Positions 1-11,816 of a stretch of DNA of 64,000 nt are shown here, piece by piece. Origin of the DNA: Vicia villosa. Its lineage: Eukaryota > Streptophyta > Magnoliopsida > Fabales > Fabaceae. Location of the stretch: contig NC_081183.1 of NCBI RefSeq assembly GCF_029867415.1, positions 59,656,336 through 59,720,335 of the forward strand, in the 5' to 3' direction. The position numbers were made by a program, and so were the translations under genes. Each line of letters begins with the position of its first letter. Positions within the stretch are counted from its first letter, which is position 1. The notes below the pieces were generated by a model. That model worked only from the letters and a program-made list of their open reading frames with translations, did no database searches and was not told the DNA's origin.

Positions 1-999
1 TTGATGATGACAAAAACATATATAAATGATATGAATTTGCAATCAGAATATCAGACGGCTAAAGACAATTACACAGCTATAGCATAAGCATATAAACATA
101 TTGTGTGAATATGTCTCCCCCTGAGATTAACAATCTCCCCCTGAGATAAATAATCTCCCCCTGAAATAAATACTGGAAGAAATTTATAAATAAAGGACTT
201 CCCTGAGCATTTTCCATTTCAGTTGAGACGATCACATATGCTTAGATCTTCAGAACATTCATAGCTTCTACTTCTTGCTTCCATAGGACAGCTTCAGAGC
301 TTTGAATTTCTTCTTGAATCATTGCATGCTAGATTGTATCAGAACATTTTTGAATGTACCAGAGCATCATCAGAGCATCTCTACATCCTGAAATGTTACA
401 GAACAAAATAAACGACAAAAGTCAGAGCATGAATGAATCAGAACATAAAATATGTATCAGAACATATAATACGTATCAGAGCAAAAACAATAAAGTTTCA
501 GAGCATATTTAGAACAAAAACATGCATCAGAACATATAAGGAATAAGAATGAGTTAGAGCATATTCTATCATCAGAATATCATAAAATTCTTCCTTCTTG
601 CTTCTGATCTTGAAGCTTCACAGCACTCAGCTTGCTTCAATTTTCCATGAGCTTGATTCCATACAGAATTGCTTTTCCTCATGTCTTTGCTTCTCATGTT
701 GAGCTTTTAAGAATATCTTCAATTCCTGCAAAACACTCAAAGACATAGAACTTGAAAGTTCTGTTAGAAATATGGAGACTTTCTCCCAGTAACTGATAAA
801 ATAAATCAGATCATTTATCACAGTTACTCCCCCTTTTTGTCATAACATCAAAAACACAAAAGATTCAGATGAAAAACAAACAATATGAGAGAAAAGAAGA
901 TAATTTTCATTGATAGCAAAAGAGAATTATCAGAAGGTACAAGGGAGATGCAAGGAAGACAGATGCAAGAAACAAAGATACAACGAAGACACAAAAAGA
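1..999 (-). other. SIRE-A 3' internal non-coding region
   Basis: This is the stretch between the end of the extra ORF and the 3' LTR. It holds three CTCCCCCTGA motifs near 113-172, read on the element strand as GGGGGAGA purine tracts, and another CTCCCCCTTTTTGT at 827-840. It is also rich in the short repeat ATCAGAACAT / TCAGAGCAT between about 340 and 560. The same layout recurs in SIRE-B (13094-14400) and SIRE-C (39801-40508). No convincing coding frame was seen. Confidence 0.8.
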
Positions 1000-2535
1000 C
1001 TAAGACGACCCTAGCTTAGACATAATCATGGCTAGCATGTCATGAATCCCAGCATTGCTCTCAATCTGCTTCTCCATGAATGAGCGGAACTCAGCATTGA
1101 TGTCATCTTGCTTGTCCATACGAGAAGCCAGCTCAGCTTGATTCTTCTGAATAACCTCTAGAGTCATCACCAAAAGAGAGGGTTCACCAGAAGAAGCTTC
1201 ACAACTTCGGTCCAGAGGGACAGCATTCTCAACAGAAGCTTCAATTGTGAGATCATCATCTTGATTTTCCTCAACAGCAATAGTCTCAGCAGGATGATCT
1301 TCAGCATCAGCTTCTCCCATAGAAGCATCTTCTTCATATTCTGGAGCAGGAAGGTCAGAATCTCCATTCTCAAGAGCTTGAAGAATGGCAGCAAGATTCC
1401 TTGGAGCAGAAGGACCTTCAACTTCTGGAGGATCAACAACTTCTGGAAAGACCATATTGGGGTCTTCCTCAGAAGGATTCTCCCTCAGAAAATCAAGCAG
1501 TGACTTGAAGTCTCCAGTCAGAACTGGATACGTAGGTCTCCAGACCACAATCTCCCTACAGAGATTGGCTTCCATATCCGCAGAAACTCGTGCTTCTGCA
1601 AGTTCATCAATGAATTCCTTCTCTTCAAAGCAATATCTCCCTCCAAGACGACTGAACCAGAAGTCTTCATAGTTCCTCAAAATTCCACAAGGTCGTGGAG
1701 CAAGTTCCACACAAATTTCCTGAAGTTCTTCAAAATAAGTATCTGCTTTTCTTCGGAAGATTCTCCAGAATTTTCGGATAGCAACATCATTTAATCCAGC
1801 ATGTTGGACTATTCTGAGAGTATCAAAGACTCTTCTGATATTCCTCTTTACCATTTCATAAATTACACCAATAGGGTATGCTCGGCGGGATTTGATTTTG
1901 GTAATGGGAGAGTCTGGTTTCAGAACAAGGTAGGGTTGAGGTTCTCTATCAAAACAGAAAGATGATTCCGCTTCATTCTCAGAATCTAACACTACCAGCT
2001 CAGCTTCAAGACGAGGCTTGGGTGTGTAATTGCAGTCACGGAGCAGTTGCTCATGCGATGTAGAGTCTGGAAGGTCAGATACAGAAGGATTATTTTGAGA
2101 GGTGGAAGGAATGGGTTCATAGTTTGCATGAGGTGGAGATTGAGAAGTGGATATATTTGTGTGAGGTGGAAAGAGAGTTTGAAGGGGTTGGATGTCAAGA
2201 ACAGGGGTTTCAAGGGCCTGGTCAGAAGCAATGTTGGTTGTGGATGGAGAGGGAGGAATGGGAACATTTGTGATGGGTGAATGAGAAGGGGTAAGAGTAT
2301 TGGTTACAGGAGAAGAAAGAGGTGTGAGAACATGGATGTTTATGGATGATTCTGATGGGGCTTTATATGGTTGATTTTCTGGTTCAGGGGTTTGAGCAAT
2401 ATTTATTGGTGCAACTTCTGAACGTAAAGCAGGAATAGAATCAGGTTCAGAGAGATGTATACCTTTAGATACATTCTGAATTGCTTCAAACACAGCCTCT
2501 AGCTTCCTCTGCTTCTTATTCTTCTGCTCTTCCAC
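1000..2535 (-). pseudogene. SIRE-A extra (env-like) ORF, C-terminal half
   Basis: A 511-codon open frame on the minus strand forms the second half of the ORF that follows pol in SIRE/Maximus-type elements. It is rich in Ser, Pro and Thr over about its first 180 residues, has a conserved central stretch (residues about 215-345) and ends in an acidic and then Gln/Lys-rich tail that may form a coiled coil. It matches the broken copy in SIRE-C at 40509-41133, for example around the EEKEF / DELAE segment. It is separated from the N-terminal half (2679-4061) by an in-frame TAA and a frameshift within 2536-2680, so it is not a separate gene. No signal peptide or membrane segment was seen. Such ORFs are called env-like in the literature, but their function is unproven. 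Confidence 0.75.
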
Positions 2536-2678
2536 AATCTTTGCTTTCCCAAGAGAAATTTCTCTTCTTCTGGAAGATTCCAGTCTCTCCTTCTCATTAT
2601 CAACAGCCTTCTGACCTTCAACTTCACAGCTTCTTGAACTTCTTCATCTTCATCCGAGGCTTCAATGATCAATTTTCT

Positions 2679-4061
2679 TTATCTTGTCTTCTTCTTTTCA
2701 ACAGCCTTTTCAGCTTCCACATTTTTGTTATCGGTCTTTCTCTTCTTCTTCTTCTTCTTCTTCTTCTTCTTCTCAGCAGTCTCTTTTTCACTGTTTTTAT
2801 TTTCAACTAAAACAACCAGAACATCTTCTTCAACAGCTTTCTCAACAACAGTAGCAGCAGCTACACTTTGGACAATCTTCTCCTGGTTAACAGAAGGATG
2901 ATCAAATTTTCGCTTTGTCCTTCTTTCCTTCTTGACAACAACTTCAGCATCTTCCGAAGCAGCAGGCCTGGAAGTAGAGACTTTCTTGCGACCACCTTTA
3001 GTAGGAGCATCTTTGTCTTTTTCTTCCTTGAGTGAGTTCAAATATTTGGTTCTGACTCCTGGTAGCTCACTTCTGAAGAAGGATTCAAAATTAGCAAGAA
3101 TAGGATCTCTTCTGTTTCTTGCTCCTGGGAGAGGTTGAGGGGTTTGTTTGATAGCTTCAATAACACTCATCTTTCTCAAAGTGAGAGCATTCAAGCAGCT
3201 TCCTGTGTTAACAACAAGATCTTTGATGATCCCGTGAGCTTCTAAGTCCTCCACAATCTTGGAATGAATCAGAAGGTTTGTAATAATTCTTCCAAAAGGA
3301 ATAATAGTACCCTTCTTTATTTTGAAGGCGTTTCTGGAATCCTTTACAGCATTCCACATGTGATTGAATATTATGAAGATAATATCAACCTTCTTCTTAG
3401 TAGCAATGCAATACAGAATATACTTCTGCTCATTGTTGACAAAGTATTTAGAATGATTTGATTTTCTGTGATAGAAACACCCCAGAAGAATCTTGGTCCA
3501 GATCTTGTAGAGATCCTTCATGTCCTTGACACGCTTGGTTTTCTTCACATCTGTATAGAGAGTAGCCAAAACCTCATCCCAATCATCCCTTTGATCAACT
3601 TCATGAACACCTTCAGGGTTTCTTAGGTCAAACATCATTCTCAGAATGTTTTCAGTAACGACCACAAACTTCCCATGGACAAAAGACATAATTGATTTAG
3701 GGGCTACAACAGCATGCACCCAAAATTCCTTTACTAGATATGGGTAAATCGGTCCACAGAACTCAGCAAATAATGAAGTCCATCCTTGAAAAATGATATC
3801 TTCTTTAAGGTGAAATTCATGTTCTTCAAGACTATCAAAGTCTACCATAAGTTCACAAATAACTTCCAACTCCTTTTTAGGAATAGAGCAAGAGATCACA
3901 GGAACAATCTGTTGTTCTTCTTCTTTAAGATGAAGAGGAACAGAGGAACCAGCGTTGAGAGATGATGAAGAAGCCATTGAAACAGTACTGAGATTGCAAG
4001 AAATATTTCTGGGTTTGCGCTTAGGGTTTGAGAAAAGATCAAAGAGGTTGCAAAAATACAT
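2679..4061 (-). pseudogene. SIRE-A extra (env-like) ORF, N-terminal half
   Basis: This is a 460-codon frame. Two in-frame ATGs are possible, at 4061 and at 3977; the second follows a Ser-rich start more like a normal N-terminus. Residues about 60-320 resemble the domain found in plant transposon-associated proteins, with segments such as FYHRKS, FNHMW and IPFGRIIT. These recur in SIRE-C at 48228-49025, which shows real conservation. The C-terminal third is Lys-rich and runs into a run of Lys codons encoded by a (TTC)n microsatellite at 2741-2772. The frame ends at a TAA about 60 bases later; beyond it the reading continues in the same frame and then shifts. A TATA-like box lies about 60 bases upstream of the first ATG. 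Confidence 0.75.
2741..2772. repeat. (TTC)n microsatellite inside a coding region
   Basis: About ten TTC units encode a poly-Lys run on the minus strand near the end of the N-terminal half of the SIRE-A extra ORF. A Lys/Glu-rich stretch lies at the equivalent place in SIRE-C (about 48130-48250). Length change here would readily shift the frame. Confidence 0.9.
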
Positions 4062-4124
4062 GCAAGAAGAGAGAGAGAATGGGAGCGAAAAAGATAAACG
4101 TTATGATTTGAAATGTATTTATAG
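3978..4124 (-). promoter_or_regulatory. Possible internal promoter and leader of the SIRE-A extra ORF
   Basis: On the minus strand a TATAAATA box (4123-4116) is followed 35-65 bases later by a CT-rich tract (about 4080-4058) and then the first ATG (4061). This is the usual arrangement of a plant core promoter with a pyrimidine-rich leader. A CACGTG G-box lies upstream at 4310-4315. SIRE-B has TTTAAATA (14710-14703) and a CT-rich leader at the matching place. Promoter function is inferred from motifs only. Confidence 0.45.
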
Positions 4125-4441
4125 AGGCGGATTTGAAAAAAGGAATGCAATATATTTATGAGAATGAACAGTTACAGAATCAAATGAACTCAAATGCATT
4201 AAATGATGAATGACGTTAGGTGAGAGAACGTGGTAATTGAAATGATTTAACACAGTTACCTAGGGCGGCGTCCAATCAGATTCACTCACGCTTTTACCAT
4301 CCGTGCAAACACGTGTTCACCATCAGAAAACACTTGATGACAGCTGTGTTGCATTGCATTTGCTTCTAATGACGAATAGAACTTTTCATCTTCTGATTCT
4401 GATCACTGATTCTGACTACCATTCTTTAGAAAAGATCTAGT
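4125..4441 (-). other. SIRE-A spacer between pol remnant and extra ORF, containing a deletion junction
   Basis: The part 4125-4370 matches the SIRE-B spacer at about 14711-14920, for example CACAGTTACCTA followed by GGCGTCC at 4250-4271 and 14800-14821. From about 4442 rightward the sequence matches the SIRE-B pol linker just after integrase (about 16640). The roughly 1.6 kb of pol encoding RT and RNase H in SIRE-B (15049-16620) is therefore absent, with the breakpoint near 4400-4441. Confidence 0.75.
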
Positions 4442-5992
4442 TCTGATAGGATCATCTTTCTTTCCAAGAATCACATCTTCTGAATGAGCTGTGGTGAGTC
4501 TAGAAGATCTTCTGACTGTTGGCTCTTCAGAAATTCTGAGATTCTCTAAAGATGCAGCAACTTGATCTTCTGATCCTTTGCTTCTGAGATTTTCAGCTTC
4601 TGAAACTTTGCTTCTTGGTTCTTCAGCTTATGATATATCAATATCTATATCTGCAAAATTCTCAAATTGCTTTGGCTTTTCAAGACCAAGCTTATCATCA
4701 AATCTGATATTGATTGATTCTTCTACAACCAATGTTTCAGTATTGTATACTCTGTAGCCTTTAGAGCGTTCAGAATATCCAAGAAGGAAACCTTTTTGTG
4801 CCTTAGAATCAAACTTACCAAGATGATCTTTAGTATTCAGAATAAAACACACACATCCAAAAGGATGAAAATATGAAATGTTGGGCTTTCTGTTCTTCCA
4901 CAATTCATAAGGAGTCTTATTTAGAATAGGTCTTATCAAGATTCTATTCTGAATATAACATGCAGTGTTCATTGCTTCTGCCCAAAAGTGCTTAGCCATA
5001 CTGGTTTCATTGATCATGGTTCTGGCCATTTCTTGTAGAGTCCTATTCTTTCGCTCTACAACTCCATTTTGCTGTGGATTTCTAGTGCAAGAGAAATCAT
5101 GGGCAATACCATTTTCTTTGAAGAACTCCTCAAAGAATCTGTTCTCAAATTCACCACCATGATCACTTCTGACCTTTATGATTTTGCACTCCTTCTCAGA
5201 TTGAATCTGAGTGCATAATTCAAAGAACACTGAATGAGACTCATCCTTGTGTTTTAAGAACTTTACCCATGTCCAGCGGTTATAATCATCTACGATGACC
5301 AATCCATATTTCTTCCCTCTGACAGATGCTGTTTTGACTGGGCCAAAAAGATCAATGTGCAGAAGTTCTAACGGCCTAGAGGAAGAGACAACATTCTTAG
5401 ACTTGAATGCAGGTTTGGAGAACTTGCCCTTCTGACATGCTTCACAAAGAGCATCTGATTTATATTTCAGATTTGGGAGTCCTCTGACCAGATTTAGTTT
5501 GTTAATCTGAGAAATCTTTCTCAAACTAGCATGTCTTAATCTTCTGTGCCAGACCCATTGCTCTTAAGAAACAGACATAAGGCAAGTAACCTTCTGCTTC
5601 TCAAGATCAGAAAGATCAATCATATAAATGTTGTTCTTTCTCTTGCCTGTAAATAGGATTGAGCCATCCTTCTGACTTACAGCCTTGCAAGATTTTTGAT
5701 TGAAGATTATATCATAACCATTGTCACTTAGTTGACTTATGGATAATAAGTTATGCGTTAATCCTTCTACAAGAAGTACATTAGTTATGGAAGGAGAGTT
5801 ACCAATACTTATGGTTCCAGAGCCAATAGTTTTGCCCTTCTGATCTCCTCCAAACTTGACTTCTCCACCAGACTTAAGCACCAGGTCTTGGAACATAGAC
5901 CTTTTTCCCGTCATGTGTCGCGAGCACCCAGAGTCTAGGTACCATGACATTTTGTGCTTTGTCTTCTTTGCTGCCAAGGATATCTGCAACAA
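4442..5992 (-). pseudogene. SIRE-A pol remnant: protease and integrase only
   Basis: Two open blocks are seen, 5992-5564 and 5524-4628, separated by an in-frame stop near 5564. The first holds the aspartic protease motif WYLDSGCSRHMTG. The second holds the end of the integrase zinc-binding region (CEACQKGKF) and the catalytic core with LHIDLFGP, RSDHGGEF and NGVVERKNR, giving the D, D, E residues. A stop interrupts the linker after integrase (about 4628), and RT and RNase H are deleted. The protease frame is offset by +1 from gag, as in SIRE-B. It cannot make a complete pol product. Confidence 0.88.
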
Positions 5993-7529
5993 AAATTATC
6001 TTCTCCTTAGGTACCCACAATTTCTTGGGTCCTTTCTTGTTAGTTTTCCTCAAGTTCTGATTGAACTTGGGTTTAGCATAATAATTAACAGGAGGGACAG
6101 CATGATATTCTTTAGGTTTGGCAGCATGATATCGTTTAGGTTGTGTCACATGCTTCTTGGTGTGTGTAGTGTGCAAGCTGTGTGCATGTGAAGTGAGCCT
6201 AATATCATGTGGGTGGCCATATTTGAACTACTCATACAATGGCTTGTATGTGATTTTCATATCATCAACAGGTTCAAATTTACGTGGGGTATCCCTCTCA
6301 TAGCTAACGCCAATCCTTTTATTTCCAGAAACTCCGTATATTATAGAAGCAAGATGACTTCTGCCAATACTTCTAGATAAAAACTTTCTGAAGCTCGAGT
6401 CATATTCTTTCAGAATATGATTGAGGCTAGGAATGGATTTTTCTGATTCAGAAGGAGATCCAGTGTCTTTGGATAATTTTAAAACTTTTTCCTTCAGTTC
6501 AGAGTTTTCCACTTCCAGCTTCTTAGTTTTAGATTCAAATAGCTTTTTCAGATTTTTGTATTTGATACTAAGATGAGCCTTGAGTTCCAGAAGTTCAGTT
6601 AAACTAGAAACTAACTCTTCTCTAGATAGTTCAGAAAATACCTCTTCAGAATTTGATTCTGATCCATCATCCACTATGGCCATAAGTGCAAGGTTTGCTT
6701 GCTCGCCTTCAGAGTCTGATTCTGATTCTGATTCAGAATCATCCCATGTTGCCATAAGACCTTTCTTCTTATGAAACTTCTTCTTGGGATTCTCCTTCTG
6801 AAGTTTTGGACATTCATTCTTGAAGTGTCCAGGCTCATTGCACTCATAGCAGATGACCTTCTTCTTGTCAGATCTTCTGCCTCCAAAAGATTCTCCTCTT
6901 TCAGGCTTCTTTGAACTTCTGAAGTTCTTGAACTTCCTTTGCTTGCACTTACAGAGTTGGTTAACCCTTCTGGAGATCATGGACAGTTCATCTTTTTCTT
7001 CTGATTCTGATTCTTCAGAATCTTCTTCTTCAGCCTGAAAAGCGTTAGTGCATTTTTTATAATTAGATTTTAATGCAATAGACTTACATTTCTTCTGAAG
7101 TTCATTTGCATCCACCTCTATCTCATGGGTTCTTAAGGCACTGATTAGCTCTTCCAAAGAGACTTCATTCAGATTCTTTGCTATCTTGAATGCAGTCACC
7201 ATTGGACCCCATCTTCTGGGCAAGCTTCTGATGATTTTCTTTACATGATCAGCCTTGGTGCAGCCTTTGTCCATAACTCTTAATCTAGCAGTTAGCGTTT
7301 GAAATCTTGAGAACATCTTCTCAATATTTTCATCATCCTCCATCTTGAAGGCTTCATATTTCTGGATTAGGGCAAGAGCTTTGGTCTCCTTGACTTGAGC
7401 ATTCCCTTCATGGGTCATTTTTCAATGACTCATATATATCATAGGCAGTTTCCCTGTTAGATATCTTCTCATACTCAGCATGAGAGATAGCATTCAGCAA
7501 AACAGTCCTACATTTATGATGATTTTTGA
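5874..7529 (-). pseudogene. SIRE-A gag, main part
   Basis: The Ty1-copia gag continues from the N-terminal piece at 31974-32232 across the TAT-long insertion. It has the capsid-like domain and a CCHC zinc knuckle CYECNEPGHFKNEC. Defects relative to SIRE-B are one extra T in the run near 7420-7426 (frameshift before the open block 7418-6228) and an in-frame TAG at about 6228, where SIRE-B has a Gln codon. The last block (6176-5874) overlaps the protease frame by about 115 bases. The 5 bases ATAGC at 7530-7534 are the left copy of the TAT-long target duplication. Confidence 0.88.
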
Positions 7530-7534
7530 ATAGC
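7530..7534. repeat. Target site duplication of TAT-long (ATAGC), left copy
   Basis: ATAGC flanks TAT-long exactly at 7530-7534 and again at 31974-31978. The SIRE-A gag reading frame continues across the two copies when one is removed, which confirms the insertion point. Confidence 0.95.
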
Positions 7535-7558
7535 TGTCGCACGCTCGCGAAAAATGAA

Positions 7559-7569
7559 CAGAGTCGCCA
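7559..7569 (-). other. Primer-site-like sequence inside the TAT-long U5
   Basis: CAGAGTCGCCA (sense TGGCGACTCTG) lies in U5 and repeats 11 bases of the true primer site next to the 5' LTR (27610-27620). The second LTR has it at 27647-27657. Its role is unknown. Confidence 0.75.
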
Positions 7570-7668
7570 CCAATATATTTATCCCATAAGGGAAAGGAAT
7601 ACCAGGAAACCTAACAAAGGAAGGAACAAGGTCTTGCGACCAGAGAATCAAGGTACGGGAGTCGGTTA

Positions 7669-7698
7669 CGCAAGGGGAAGGTATTAGCACCCCTCGCG
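7669..7698 (-). other. Conserved U5 hairpin, TAT-long 3' LTR
   Basis: In sense (minus-strand) RNA the arms CGCGAGGGG and CCCCTTGCG pair over 9 bp with one G-U, around the 12-base loop TGCTAATACCTT. The equivalent hairpins at 27757-27786, 37574-37605, 41755-41786, 47031-47062 and 49243-49275 keep the stem with different bases. Confidence 0.7.
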
Positions 7699-10172
7699 CC
7701 CATCGTACTCGATGGTATCCACCTATGTTTGTTTCTATCTAAAGGGTGTGTACTATGTCTACCTATATGCGAATGAATGCAAAAGAAATACGGGGAAAAG
7801 AAGGAATATTTACAAGTGTGCTCGTTCAAGCCCCGCGACTTGATGCCTACGTATCCTTTTCAGGAATCAGAGCGCCGTAGTTCGGCTCCATAGTTTTGTT
7901 TGTTTTTGTGTTTTTTAGTTGGGCGGAGTTAACGCTCGCGCTCTTGCATAAGGGATCGACCTAGGATGCAATAGAGCGGAGATAACAATGCCCTTAAGAA
8001 AGGAGAGAAAGAGAGAGAGAGTTTGAGTGTTTCGAGGAAATCCCTAAAGCAAGGGAAACTCGAGTTACTCTTTGGTTTGTGTCTTTTAGAATTTGGGAAC
8101 TTACGCCCGAATGGAACCCTAAAGCAAGGGAGATCCAAGCACTCGAATGATTCCCTAAAGCAAGGGAGATTCAAGCTTCCATTCCCTTTTTAATGATTTT
8201 CACTTTTTTATTAATGTTTTTTAAGTGTTTTCTTTGTATTTTTTAGAGGGATTTTATTTTGATATTTGTTAGATGTTTTATGTTGTAAAAGAAAAAGAAT
8301 GAAAAGGGGGAGACTAGCCTAATTTCTAAGCCTAGTTGTTATTGTTGTTATGGTACAAGGGAGTCTAATCTAAAGTTATGGTAACAAAATTCTAAAAAGA
8401 GCATTAAAATGGTATTAACAAAGTAGGCCAAAAAATATGGCCAAAAACTAAGCAAAAAAAATCACAACAATTATACATAATTAACATGTAAATGATACAA
8501 AAGCAATCCAAATATTAGTGCAAAAATTAACCTAAAAATACTACTATCTTTATGGGATTTTTATATAGGAAAATCATCGATTAATGACTTAAAAGAACAC
8601 TAAAAATTAAATTCTAAAAATGACTCTAACATCTATCAAGTTTTATTGGTTTTATCACCTAAAAAATAGCATGCGAAACTATGTGAAAAAGAACCTAAAT
8701 CTAACAAGGAGATATGTACACAGGGGGGTTTAAAGTTGAATATTGTGGTGCATGAGTAATTATGGGCGCTGGGCCCAATCAATAGCCCAACATTTTTTTT
8801 GTTTCAGATTTTCTTGTGCCAAAAAGATACTGGGCTTGAGAGATGTATTGCTGGAAATGGGGTGTGGACCAGCAGAGGTCTTACACACCCCTTGGGTGCT
8901 CATGGGCCAGAGCTAAGCCCAAAGAATTGTTGCTGTATCAGAAAGAGATGAGCGTGAGCCATAGGGGGTGTGGGGTCAGTTTCGTTTTGGCCCAAGTTGA
9001 TCCGCATTCAGATTTTATATTCAAACTAAATGCTTTCTTATTCATTTTCTCCATTAATCCAATTAATCACAATTAAATCTAATTAACCTAATCAATTATC
9101 AGCTATTAATTCCTTTAATCCAGAGCTAATTCTATGTTATCAGTTTCCATTATCAATTAATAACAATTAAAAGAAAAAAATAATATAAACAATACAAAGG
9201 GATTTAGGGTTAGAAAATACTTGTGACGCATCAGCTTCTTGAAGACATCTTCCTTACTCTCCTTCAACAACGGCGACGGCGGCCGGAACTCCACCTTAAC
9301 AGACGAAAATGCGGTGGCAGCAACGTCTAACGGCCGCGCGATAAACAGAGATCGCCTCTCTCATCTCTCTCGATCTTAATCTCTCGTTCGAACTCGACTC
9401 AAACTTTCTCTATTAAGAACTTCGATCGGTCTTCTCTTCTCTCGCATATCTCCGCTTGCGATCTCTCTCGTCCAGGTGCGTCTTCGAATTCTTCCATCTG
9501 TTTTCTCCGATTTGAATCTTCCTCTTCTCACTTTCACGCGCGTGATAACGCTGCTGTGTTGATGCAGATTCGTGTTGCAGATAAAAATTGATGTCGAATG
9601 AAGGTTCAAGCGGTTCGATCGCAGAAACAGGACAACGATGTGCGGTGGTAATCTTGAGGCAGAAGAGGTGCGATGAAGGTTGATTAGCGAGAACTCTTTT
9701 GAAGTTTTTAGAGAATTGGAGTTGTTTGATGAAGATTTTCAGGTTTGTGAGGTTTCCACTCTTTTGCTATTCTTTCCCTTTTTCTTTGATTCTTTGCAAT
9801 AATTTTCTGTGATTTCTTGTTACAGGTCTGTGGTTGAATGATGGAAAAGGGATGATTGAAGATTGGTTGAGAAGATGAAGGAGAATGGAGTGGTCGAGAG
9901 AGGAAGCAGAGCAATGGTGAAGAAGTGGTGAGGAGTATGATGATTGAAGGTTGATGAGGTGAAGGAGAATTGAAGATTGTGAATGAAGATGGATGAAGAG
10001 AAGTGAAGAAGGAATGAATGTGAGGTATGGAGGTGATGATGGTTGTTGAAGATGGTTAAGGTCTGAAAATGGAGGAGTGAAGGGTTGAATGAAGATTGTG
10101 GACAAAGAGATTGAAAGAGAAGAAGAAGAAAATGGTGAATGGCTCTAGAGAGTCCATGAGAATGATGGAGAA

Positions 10173-10186
10173 GCTCTTATATAGAG
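10173..10186 (-). promoter_or_regulatory. TATA box of the TAT-long LTR
   Basis: In sense it reads CTCTATATAAGAGC, followed by a CT-rich leader. The copy in the other LTR is at 30266-30278. It marks the likely U3/R junction about 30 bases downstream, leaving roughly 2.6 kb of transcribed LTR before the primer site. Confidence 0.6.
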
Positions 10187-10887
10187 GTTGGTTAATCCTC
10201 CTTTTCTGTTATATTTCAGTTTTTTGATTCTTCTCCTCCTTTCTCTTTTCTGATTCTGTTTGCTGAGTCTGGTTGTAGTAACTGATTTTGGAAGTTGGTT
10301 ATGGGTGGTTACATTCTGTTATAAGTCGGTTAGGATGAGCTGGCAGTAGTTATGTTGGTTATGAATTGACAAATGGGAAGGGTTTGAAATTCTGTTATGG
10401 TTAGTTAGTTTGTTAGTGGAATGCTGTTAGGAAACTTGTTAGTAGGAGTTAATGTGAACATATGGCTAAGCTTAGAAAATCAGTTAGTTTGGGAACCGTT
10501 AGTAAATGGATATTGGTAGTTTATGAGAGGTTTGGGATTTTTGATGACTGATATATGTTGTGTGTTGTATGTACATGATACAGGTAGTAGGAATTGATAG
10601 TGAAACTATGATAATTAATGAAATGGTAATATTTGGAATGTTAGACAAACTGGCTGTATGTTAGGTCATGTGCAAAAGGCTTGAAATTTAACTTAGTTTT
10701 GTTTACTGGTTATGCAGGTCTGAACTAATTTGGATTGTGAACTGATGCATCTCTTTATTATGCAGGTTTGGTGATGCCATGGTTCAATGGAGTTTCTTTG
10801 GGAGCCTTGGTGTTTTGAAGTAACTGGGATCTTGCTTGGTATTAGGTTTAGAAAAGTGTGGATTCGGAGTCAGAGTTAAGGTCTCGG

Positions 10888-10930
10888 TTAACGGTTGACC
10901 AAAAGTCAACTGTTGACTAAGAAGTCAACT
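10888..10930 (-). promoter_or_regulatory. W-box-like cluster in the TAT-long U3
   Basis: Four GTTGAC/GTCAA cores lie within about 45 bases. This is the binding core of WRKY factors, and a similar cluster sits in the OGRE-1 U3. It lies about 700 bases upstream of the TATA box. Function is inferred from the motif. Confidence 0.4.
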
Positions 10931-11816
10931 GTTGCTCAATTTCTTTTGTAATTTTCAATGTCCAATTCTGGCTTTTTGTAATGACTTATGGTATGGTTAA
11001 CTTGCATTGTATGAATCTTGACTTGAAATATTGGAAATCTCTTCAAGTAGTAAGGCTCTTATTTTCCCACTTTTTCTATTTGAATATTTGAATTTATGCT
11101 TGCAACCTTGAATAGAATTTTCCTATGAGCGAATTGTGAATGATACTCGAGCGGATATTGAATGACGACTTGAGTCTTGTATGAACACTCACCTTGAACT
11201 CATAATTACGCACCGCTTTGCCATTAGTCTTCCAACATATTCCATATGCACTTAAACTTGTAACACGAGCCAATCAATGAATACTTTATGCATACCATGA
11301 AAGAACTTGAACATAGCCAATCTTAGATCAACTTCTTGAACCATAAGTGACCCAATTGATTAAATGAATTATTTTGAGTTGCCAAAGCCGTATCCTCAAT
11401 ACAACTCAAGAACGTATCGTGTCTTGATTGAAATGTCTCCTTTAACAAACGACTTTAATATGACACCCTGAGGAATCCTCTGATGAAGATAAGAATTGAA
11501 GCACAGGAGAACATCTTAACACGAAATTCAATTGTCCTTTGCTGATGGACTTTAATAAACTCGAACACCGCGAGTAAGAAACCCTACCTCAACGATCCTC
11601 GGTCAAACTTCTGATGGATGCACACCTTGTAACTTGGTGAAGAAGAAATCCATGAATCAACCCTGGTACGTATTTCAATACATACAGGGAAACCAGTTGA
11701 GATAAGCTTATCTGAAGTAGAAACCCAGAACTTTCAAACCTTGATCCCAAAGCCAAGTTATTGATCAATGAATGCATGAGTTATGTTAATGACCTAATGA
11801 GAGGTATGTACATGAG

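Noticed and set aside
9240..9720. GC-rich patch with splice-site-like sequences on the plus strand, considered as a captured host gene
   Set aside because: It is in both LTR copies, lies in the transcribed leader of the element, and has no extended open frame on the plus strand.
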